5,045 bases of DNA from assembly GCA_027083715.1 (NCBI GenBank), contig JALWNR010000264.1, positions 1 through 5,045 on the forward strand, in the 5' to 3' direction. The position numbers were made by a program, and so were the translations under genes. Under the pieces are notes generated by a model. That model was not told the origin of the DNA. It saw only the letters and a list, made by a program, of their open reading frames with translations, and did no database searches. Source of the stretch: Bacteroidales bacterium (lineage in GTDB: Bacteria; Bacteroidota; Bacteroidia; Bacteroidales; NBLH01). Shown here one piece after another: positions 1-5,045 of this stretch; position 1 is the first letter of the stretch; each line of letters opens with the position of its first letter.

Positions 1-589
1 CATCAGGTTTTATTTTTTCTGTATTAATTTCAATATTGACATTATTGCCACGCTCAATAATTTTTTTTGAAAGTATTATTAGATTATTAACTGCTTTTAT
101 ATTTATCGTATCAATTTTAAACTCAGAAATATTATCTGAACTAGGAGGTTTAATAAATTCATTTGATTTGTAATTGATGATTTTTATAGGTGTATATGAA
201 TATATTCGAGGTGAATAATTACGCATCCAACGTGTATATACTTTTATATAGTAAAAACCTGATATTAAGTCGTCAGGTATTTTTATAGAACCGCTAACTT
301 TTCCTTTTTTAATTAAAAATTTTTTTTTCACAAAAGACACACCTGTGTAAGTAATTAATTCCAGATATACAATATTGCTTAATTGTTTGTCTTCAAATCC
401 AGGTAGAGCTTCATAATCAATATAAAAACTAATATGATCTCCTGATAAATAACTATCACGATCGCAAAAAAAATGAATTTTTTCTTGTAACAAATCAGGG
501 TTTATTCGTTTGTCTTTTATCTGAGATTGGCAATTAAGAACAAACATCAGTAAAAAAAATATAAAGGAGCTATTTTTAATAAATGTCAT
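1..589 (-). CDS. MG2-domain (macroglobulin-like) lipoprotein, N-terminal part, cut by window edge
   Basis: Reading from the ATG at 589 gives 196 residues with no stop up to the left edge, so the C-terminal part is missing. Residues 5-19 are a hydrophobic signal ending in FVLNC; Cys20 is a likely lipidation site, although Asn at -1 makes the lipobox loose. The mature start carries a hallmark of Bacteroidota MG2 proteins: EKIHFFCDRDSYLSGD (36-51) corresponds to the usual 'ekvylhtDr..Y.aGd.iwfkay' strand pair. Residues 104-124 hold IPDDLISGFYYIKVYT then RWMRN, matching the family's 'lPd.l.sG.Y.lraYT.WMRN'. Residues 171-189 (IILSKK, IERGNNVNIEIN) look like the opening of a following beta-sandwich. 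Full-length relatives are usually many hundreds of residues long, and some carry a TonB-plug-like domain near the C-terminus; whether this one does cannot be seen. The start lies 20 nt after the DUF4249 stop, with A-rich sequence and no clear Shine-Dalgarno. Probable role: envelope-anchored partner of the receptor (inference). Several 8-9 base homopolymer runs occur in the gene. Confidence 0.8.
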   Translation of the reverse strand, partial: MTFIKNSSFIFFLLMFVLNCQSQIKDKRINPDLLQEKIHFFCDRDSYLSGDHISFYIDYEALPGFEDKQLSNIVYLELITYTGVSFVKKKFLIKKGKVSGSIKIPDDLISGFYYIKVYTRWMRNYSPRIYSYTPIKIINYKSNEFIKPPSSDNISEFKIDTINIKAVNNLIILSKKIIERGNNVNIEINTEKIKPD

Positions 590-609
590 AATTCGTTTTT
601 TTCTTTTTA

Positions 610-1764
610 CTATTTTTTGTCCCAGAAATCCGGTTTTGTAACTTTTCCTCCCGATTTTGTGCAGTCGAAACATGTTTGTGCTGCTGTTTGATTATTAGTG
701 CCCGGAACAATATATATTGGCCACTCCGCAGACGTGGACTGATAAACATCGCCCATTCTTTTTATAATATCCGGAGCACAAAATAAATTAGAAAACTCCA
801 TTTCAGCAATATCTTGTGCAAAAACCCGCTTTGTTTTTACACTTGAAACACCAAAATAACCTAATACTTTTATTTTTGGGTTCGATATGCATTTAATGTT
901 TCCTTCAAGACTTGTCGGCTGTTTATCAAATATACTTCCGTTTTCCTGACTATTTGATTTAAGAAGTTCCCAATAATGATATGCATTTTTGGTAATACTG
1001 TACTGCTCAACTAAAAGGCTATACTTATAATATAAACGTTGTGTTCTATTATCAATAAAAGCCAAAGGATATTTAAGGTATTCATTTTGAACGTATTCCG
1101 TAGAAACGGTAAATGTTCCTTTTATCTGTTCTGTTTTGTAACAAACAAACCTTGCATAACTAATACCGTTATTAACCCATTCTCCTATCCAATATTTTTC
1201 TATTGGCCAAGTAGCATGATATTCGTAAGTTTCTATCAACCTCCACCTATAGAACTTGCTGTATTGTTTATCAACTTTTAAATCAACATAATATTGAATT
1301 CCCATACTTGTTGTTTGTGTATTTTCATTATACTTTGAGCTTATAAATTCATAATAAATACTATCAATATCCACACACCTTGTCATTTCCTCAAAACCGG
1401 ATTCAAATAATTCTCCATCGGGAGATGAGATAATAACTTTAAAAGCATTTCCCGGCACTAATTTATTAAATGGTATTATACCGATATATTTATTATGCCC
1501 ATTATTATTAAACATATATTCATTCCCGTCTTTATCCTGAACTTTAACATTATAGTTTGGTAAGTCTTCAATAAAATTATCTTGTATCCCAACTGACATT
1601 GACAAAGTAATCTCCTGATTTTCACTTTGATCTGTAATTGTTCCATCTACTACAAGAGTAGGTTTAAACTCAATTTGTTCGGAAATATTATATGTTTCAA
1701 CACATGAGTTTATAACTAAGATTAAAGAAAATAAAACAAGAGTTAAGTAATTATTTTGCTTCAT
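610..1764 (-). CDS. DUF4249 family outer-membrane lipoprotein
   Basis: Complete protein of 384 residues, a normal length for DUF4249 (PF14054), a Bacteroidota family of unknown function. Residues 7-20 form a hydrophobic signal ending in VINSC, so Cys21 is the likely lipidated residue. Family landmarks follow in order: LVVDGTITDQ (37-46) in the N-terminal beta-domain; VPGNAFKVIISSPDG (102-116), then IDSIYYEF (133-140); FYRWRLIETYEY (171-182); SLLVEQYSITKNAYHYW (249-265); SIFDKQPTSLEGNI (277-290); VLGYFGVSSVKTKRVF (300-315); and the closing CFDC, SGGKV and KPDFW motifs (365-381). The C-terminal CxxC pair may form a disulfide or bind a metal, but this is unproven. The start ATG lies inside the 3' end of the receptor gene, overlapping it by 14 nt in another frame, which suggests coupled translation and matched amounts. 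Inference: a lipoprotein that sits with the receptor at the outer membrane and helps bind ligand, analogous in position but not homologous to SusD. The stop TAG is followed at once by an in-frame TAA. Confidence 0.9.
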   Translation of the reverse strand: MKQNNYLTLVLFSLILVINSCVETYNISEQIEFKPTLVVDGTITDQSENQEITLSMSVGIQDNFIEDLPNYNVKVQDKDGNEYMFNNNGHNKYIGIIPFNKLVPGNAFKVIISSPDGELFESGFEEMTRCVDIDSIYYEFISSKYNENTQTTSMGIQYYVDLKVDKQYSKFYRWRLIETYEYHATWPIEKYWIGEWVNNGISYARFVCYKTEQIKGTFTVSTEYVQNEYLKYPLAFIDNRTQRLYYKYSLLVEQYSITKNAYHYWELLKSNSQENGSIFDKQPTSLEGNIKCISNPKIKVLGYFGVSSVKTKRVFAQDIAEMEFSNLFCAPDIIKRMGDVYQSTSAEWPIYIVPGTNNQTAAQTCFDCTKSGGKVTKPDFWDKK

Positions 1765-4513
1765 AATTTCCTAATTTAAAGTTCCAAGAAATAGTAAACA
1801 GGGGTACGGCAATTATTGAATATTTATATCCATGAATAATTCCTTTTTTCATTTCAAAATAAACGTTATATGGATTATTTCTCCCTGTGAGGTTATATAT
1901 ACCGATCATCCAATAGTTATGAAAAAGTTTCTTCTTTTTTAGGTTTCCCTCAATAGTCAAGGACAAGTCAAGTCTGAAATAATCAGGAATACGGTACTCA
2001 TTTCTGCTTGAATATTCAATATAAGGTATTTCCTCAATATAATATTTAGATTTTGGTAAAGTAATTGGTCGCCCAGTACTGTATGTTAATGTTGTGGAAA
2101 CAATAAATCGCCTGCTCAGGTTATAATTTGCCACAATATTCAATACATTTGGTTTATCATAATTCGAGGCATATTTATTCCCGTTATTAATCTTATCCCA
2201 CTCATTATCACCATCTATTTGAATAAAAGAGCGTGAAAAAGTATAGCTTATCCATCCATTTAACTTACCTTTATCTTTTGATATCATCATCTCAACACCA
2301 TATGCATCTTGTTGTCCTTGCAAGCCAATTGTTTCTACTTCTTTTGTTTTTATAAAATCGGCACCATCTTTAAAGTCTAAGATATTATTTATGTGTTTAT
2401 AATAAGCTTCAACAGATGCCGATACTCCCCAATACACAAAAAACTGAGAATATCCCATAGATATTTGACGCGAAAAGCCCGGCTTTATATAGTAATCAGC
2501 AAGTTTCCATTGGTCGGTAGGGGTTATTGAGAATGAATTGCTCAGTAAAAAGATATTTTGACTCATTTCATTGTAAGCCAGTTTTAAAGAACTGAATGGT
2601 GAATTTATAATATCAATGGCAAGCCTAAATTCAGGCTTATAATAATTTACAACTTTTTTATTTTTACCAACAATTTTTTGTCCTACAATATTACTTGCAA
2701 TTTTTTCTGCTCCATCTGCATAAATATTAATTGTGTCCGGACCAATCATCTGATAAAAAGAATACCGGATGCCACCTGTAATTTTTATCATATCAGATAA
2801 TGAATAAATATCTTCCAGATAAATACTACTTTCAAAAGCCTTTTCATCTCCTAAATCACTATACTTTCTTTGAGATAACTCACCGATAGGTTTAATTACT
2901 CCTCTATCGAGTTTATAAAAAGTACTTGCTGCACCAAAAGACAACTCATGCCTCTCGCTTAATAAATAATTTATGCCCAATCGTGATTCTGTATGCCCTA
3001 TGTTATACAACTGAGAAAATGATTCGGAAATACTGTTATAATCTTTACTAAGAAAGCTATATTGACTGTATGCTGCTGAAAAAAGCAGTTTTAATTTTTG
3101 TGTTATTGAATGAGTATATTCAAGTCCCAGCCCTTTGTTATCATACTCAAATTCATTTAGCTGATTCATATTTGCAAAATCATGGCTGGCATATCCTGTC
3201 AATTGCAAAGTATTTTTATCATTCATTTCATAGTTTAAGCCAAGAGTTAAATCATAAAACTTTATACTACTATTTTTTAATTCGGGATTGGGTAGTTTCT
3301 GCAATATCCAATCGGAGTATGACGAACGGCCACTTACTAAAAAAGAACCCTTATTTTTTACGATAGGACCCTCAATTTCAAGGCTTGCAGTTATCGGACT
3401 AACACCTCCTTGCATAAATAATTTATTATTGTTGCCTTTTCGTGTCCTGGCAATAAAAATACTCGACAAGCGCCCCCCGTAAGCAGCAGGTACATATCCT
3501 TTGTGGATTGAAAAATCACTTACAATAAACGGATTCAAGGCAGAAAAAAAACCAAAAACATGAGAAGTATTATAGAGCGGGATATTATTAATATAAAACA
3601 TATTTTGATCGGCATTTCCACCTCTTACGTTTAATCCTCCGGATGCTTCATTAACCGAAACAATACCCGGGAGTAGTTTTGATATTCTTATAACATCGCG
3701 CTCTCCCAACAATGCAGGCAATTGTTTAATTGTTTTAATATCAACTTTTTCAAGTCCTACTTTACTACCTCTTTTATTTGTTTGAGTTGACAAGACAGTA
3801 ACTTCTTCTATATTTTGGGTTTCTTCTTGCATACCAAATTTAAAATATCCATCGCCATATACGTCAAAAAGGAATCTTTCTTGTTTCATTGATATGCTAC
3901 TAAGTTCAACAGAATATTTACCCGGTTTAACCCATATTTCCAAATTACCGTTTTTATCAGTTGCTGCTCCTTTTTTTATTTCATTGAAAAAGATAGTTGC
4001 CCCAATCAAAGGTTCATTTGTACTGCTGTTAAAAATATATCCTGTAACTTTTGCTTTTTGGCTATAATTAGGTTTATAAATATTTCCAATTCGGATAACC
4101 TTTGTTTCTTTAACTTTTCTTCCTTTTAAGTATTTATTCTTGGCAGGCTCATTTATAGTATCCATTTTTGTATTATCAACAAGTGCTTCAAAAATCGGAT
4201 AATTTTGTAATTGTTTAACATTTTCAACGAAAACCAAAACATCAGGCTCAATAAAAACACAAGAACCGTCAAAAACATTTAATATTCTACTTATTAATAT
4301 ATTAGTCGGTAAGCTGTCCTCACTTATTTCAATAGTCTTTTTGAAAATATCCTTATCAGGATAATAAATGTGAATATGTAATTCTGTTTCCATCTGAATC
4401 AATAAGGCAGAAATAATATCACTATTGCATTTCACATAATCGTTCGGTAATGTTTGAGCATTTGCAGTTTTTATTAGTACTGTTAAAATGAAAAGTAGTA
4501 ATGTTTTTTTCAT
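1751..4513 (-). CDS. TonB-dependent outer-membrane receptor with STN-like and carboxypeptidase-regulatory-like N-terminal domains
   Basis: Complete protein of 920 residues. The signal peptide (1-19) ends in TANA before Gln20. Residues 32-98 look like a divergent STN domain, with its helix-strand pattern and the closing strand DVLVFVEN (91-98). A Lys-rich linker (about 99-152) leads to a carboxypeptidase-regulatory-like beta-sandwich (155-230; PLIGATIFFNE at 168-178, TDKNGNLEIWVKPGKYSVEL at 185-204). IEEVTVL (235-241) may be the TonB-contact segment. The plug (about 255-358) includes LPALLGERDVIR (265-276), LPGIVSVNE, GGLNVRGGNADQNMFYIN (292-309) and AAYGGRLSSI (343-352). The rest is the beta-barrel, with subfamily landmarks YDKPN (785-789), YSTGRPITLP (811-820), YRIPDYFRLDLSL (840-852), YNLTGRNNPYNVYF (873-886) and a last strand VPLFTISWNFKL (903-914). 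A short GNYEAK tail follows the terminal strand. Relatives import ligands across the outer membrane with TonB-ExbBD energy, and an STN domain in such receptors usually contacts an anti-sigma factor. The substrate is not readable. The start is 33 nt after the upstream gene, without a clear Shine-Dalgarno. Confidence 0.95.
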   Translation of the reverse strand: MKKTLLLFILTVLIKTANAQTLPNDYVKCNSDIISALLIQMETELHIHIYYPDKDIFKKTIEISEDSLPTNILISRILNVFDGSCVFIEPDVLVFVENVKQLQNYPIFEALVDNTKMDTINEPAKNKYLKGRKVKETKVIRIGNIYKPNYSQKAKVTGYIFNSSTNEPLIGATIFFNEIKKGAATDKNGNLEIWVKPGKYSVELSSISMKQERFLFDVYGDGYFKFGMQEETQNIEEVTVLSTQTNKRGSKVGLEKVDIKTIKQLPALLGERDVIRISKLLPGIVSVNEASGGLNVRGGNADQNMFYINNIPLYNTSHVFGFFSALNPFIVSDFSIHKGYVPAAYGGRLSSIFIARTRKGNNNKLFMQGGVSPITASLEIEGPIVKNKGSFLVSGRSSYSDWILQKLPNPELKNSSIKFYDLTLGLNYEMNDKNTLQLTGYASHDFANMNQLNEFEYDNKGLGLEYTHSITQKLKLLFSAAYSQYSFLSKDYNSISESFSQLYNIGHTESRLGINYLLSERHELSFGAASTFYKLDRGVIKPIGELSQRKYSDLGDEKAFESSIYLEDIYSLSDMIKITGGIRYSFYQMIGPDTINIYADGAEKIASNIVGQKIVGKNKKVVNYYKPEFRLAIDIINSPFSSLKLAYNEMSQNIFLLSNSFSITPTDQWKLADYYIKPGFSRQISMGYSQFFVYWGVSASVEAYYKHINNILDFKDGADFIKTKEVETIGLQGQQDAYGVEMMISKDKGKLNGWISYTFSRSFIQIDGDNEWDKINNGNKYASNYDKPNVLNIVANYNLSRRFIVSTTLTYSTGRPITLPKSKYYIEEIPYIEYSSRNEYRIPDYFRLDLSLTIEGNLKKKKLFHNYWMIGIYNLTGRNNPYNVYFEMKKGIIHGYKYSIIAVPLFTISWNFKLGNYEAK
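1769..1772 (-). promoter_or_regulatory. Possible Shine-Dalgarno for the DUF4249 gene
   Basis: On the coding strand AGGA stands four bases before the ATG at 1764, inside the last codons of the receptor gene. It is the only purine-rich Shine-Dalgarno-like element in front of any of the three visible starts; the other two have A/T-rich leaders, as is common in Bacteroidota. The spacing is short, so it may be a chance match, with translation depending instead on ribosomes finishing the receptor gene. Confidence 0.35.
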
Positions 4514-4546
4514 AAACTTAATGCCATTTTTTTAATAAAAAGTATC

Positions 4547-5045
4547 TTATATTTCATTTAGGTATTCGAATAGGTTTTTATATTGTACATAATCCCAATG
4601 TTTAAATCTAAACTTGTTATTTTTTATATATTTTAATACAACAGGGCGAATATCAGAAGGAATCAACTTTAAAAAATCTTTCTTTGTTTTGAAAGGAACT
4701 AACTTATTGGCTGTTAATAAATATCTATTTGTTGTTAATTTACTGTAACCAAACCCTTTGCTATTTGGTTTATTGTCAAAACCGTAATTCTTGTAATAGG
4801 ATAAGTAGCATTTTATATGAAATACTTCACCCGTTAATTCTAAAAACTCTACTTTCGGTAAGTTAAACGTATCTTTAATAAAATGTCTATCATCTAAATC
4901 AAATTGATCTATTACTTTGGTGTTAAGTATAATTTTATGTTTCAGTTTTTGGTTTGTATTATAAGTCAGTATTATTTTTTGGGTGTTTACATCATAATTA
5001 CCCAATAAACTATCGTATTGCTCTTTGGCATAAACAATTTTAAAG
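4547..5045 (-). CDS. Uncharacterised Bacteroidota protein, C-terminal part, cut by window edge
   Basis: The frame is open from the stop at 4547 to the right edge (codons from 5044), giving 165 residues. No ATG occurs in it, and the only internal candidate start, a TTG at 5005, falls inside a continuous stretch (FKIVYAKEQYDSLLGNYDV), so the true start is almost certainly outside the window. I do not recognise a named family. The visible part is beta-rich, basic and rich in Tyr, Phe and Asn. It begins with short strands (YDSLLGNYDVNTQKIIL; KHKIILNTKVIDQFDLDD), continues with FLELTGEVFHIKCYLSYY, has a 'yYl..n.kl..fktkkdfl' segment (NRYLLTANKLVPFKTKKDFL), and ends with a helix-like IRPVVLKYIKNNKFRF and YKNLFEYLNEI. 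This ending resembles a type of uncharacterised Bacteroidota envelope protein that finishes with 'k..l...f.d.k..+..yik.nkl+f....dl..l..yyn'. That likeness is from memory and weak. Being first in the block before the receptor suggests a periplasmic or surface role (inference). Any signal peptide would lie outside the window. Confidence 0.75.
   Translation of the reverse strand, partial: FKIVYAKEQYDSLLGNYDVNTQKIILTYNTNQKLKHKIILNTKVIDQFDLDDRHFIKDTFNLPKVEFLELTGEVFHIKCYLSYYKNYGFDNKPNSKGFGYSKLTTNRYLLTANKLVPFKTKKDFLKLIPSDIRPVVLKYIKNNKFRFKHWDYVQYKNLFEYLNEI

Larger units (their letters stand above)
1..5045 (-). other. Probable four-gene operon, open at both ends
   Basis: Four genes on one strand are separated by 33 nt, a 14 nt overlap and 20 nt. 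The 33 nt gap (4514-4546) has no hairpin followed by a T-run and no match to the Bacteroidota promoter pattern TAnnTTTG; the 20 nt gap (590-609) is almost pure A/T and also lacks a hairpin. This supports a single transcript running from beyond the right edge to beyond the left edge. The promoter and terminator must lie outside the window. Confidence 0.75.

Noticed and set aside
1039..1281. Open frame of 80 codons on the plus strand
   Set aside because: It lies wholly antisense to the DUF4249 gene, whose reading is supported by family motifs throughout; the plus-strand product resembles no family.
610..1764. DUF4249 protein as a SusD homologue
   Set aside because: Its position next to a SusC-like barrel invites the label, but the sequence follows DUF4249 landmarks and lacks the helical TPR-like pattern of SusD.
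3070..3482. Two overlapping plus-strand open frames of 98 and 64 codons
   Set aside because: Both are antisense to the receptor's plug and barrel region, overlap each other, and have no recognisable domain or start signal.
4510..4527. Five-codon mini-frame (ATG to TGA) before the receptor, overlapping its start as ATGA
   Set aside because: It could be a leader peptide for translational coupling, but it is too short to judge, has no Shine-Dalgarno, and such frames arise easily by chance.
4514..4546. Promoter or terminator in the gap before the receptor gene
   Set aside because: No TAnnTTTG element, no paired TTTG upstream, and no stem-loop with a T-run could be found in the 33 nt.
5003..5005. 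TTG as the start of the rightmost gene
   Set aside because: The frame stays open through 13 more codons to the window edge with sequence that continues the same pattern, so the TTG is more likely an internal Leu codon.

Overview
The window is AT-rich and comes from a member of the Bacteroidota. This rests on protein families rather than on any marker gene: a TonB-dependent receptor with N-terminal extension domains, a DUF4249 lipoprotein, and a lipoprotein opening with an MG2 (macroglobulin-like) domain are a combination characteristic of that phylum. Start sites are preceded by A/T-rich sequence with little Shine-Dalgarno character, which also fits. The genus cannot be decided from the sequence.

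Layout: all four genes lie on the minus strand and read right to left, with junctions of 33 nt, a 14 nt overlap and 20 nt, so they probably form one operon that extends beyond both window edges. In order of transcription they are: (1) the C-terminal 165 residues of an uncharacterised protein (4547 to the right edge); (2) a complete 920-residue TonB-dependent outer-membrane receptor with signal peptide, STN-like domain, carboxypeptidase-regulatory-like domain, plug and barrel (1751-4513); (3) a complete 384-residue DUF4249 lipoprotein (610-1764); (4) the first 196 residues of an MG2-type lipoprotein (589 to the left edge). No gap exceeds 33 nt. I see no RNA gene, mobile element, CRISPR array, terminator or convincing promoter.

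How the genes may work together: the receptor is the core, probably importing or binding an unknown ligand at the outer membrane with energy from TonB-ExbBD. The DUF4249 lipoprotein is translationally overlapped with it and is probably its partner at the outer membrane, in a position similar to that of SusD next to SusC, although it is not a SusD homologue. The MG2 lipoprotein may add a third envelope component. The STN-like domain suggests that the receptor may also signal to an anti-sigma/ECF sigma pair, but none is in the window.

The locus type is recurrent in Bacteroidota but its substrate and function are, as far as I know, unresolved. The window does not show a clearly new class of system. 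Its most useful open points are the four-gene combination, the signalling-type receptor, and the unidentified first gene.
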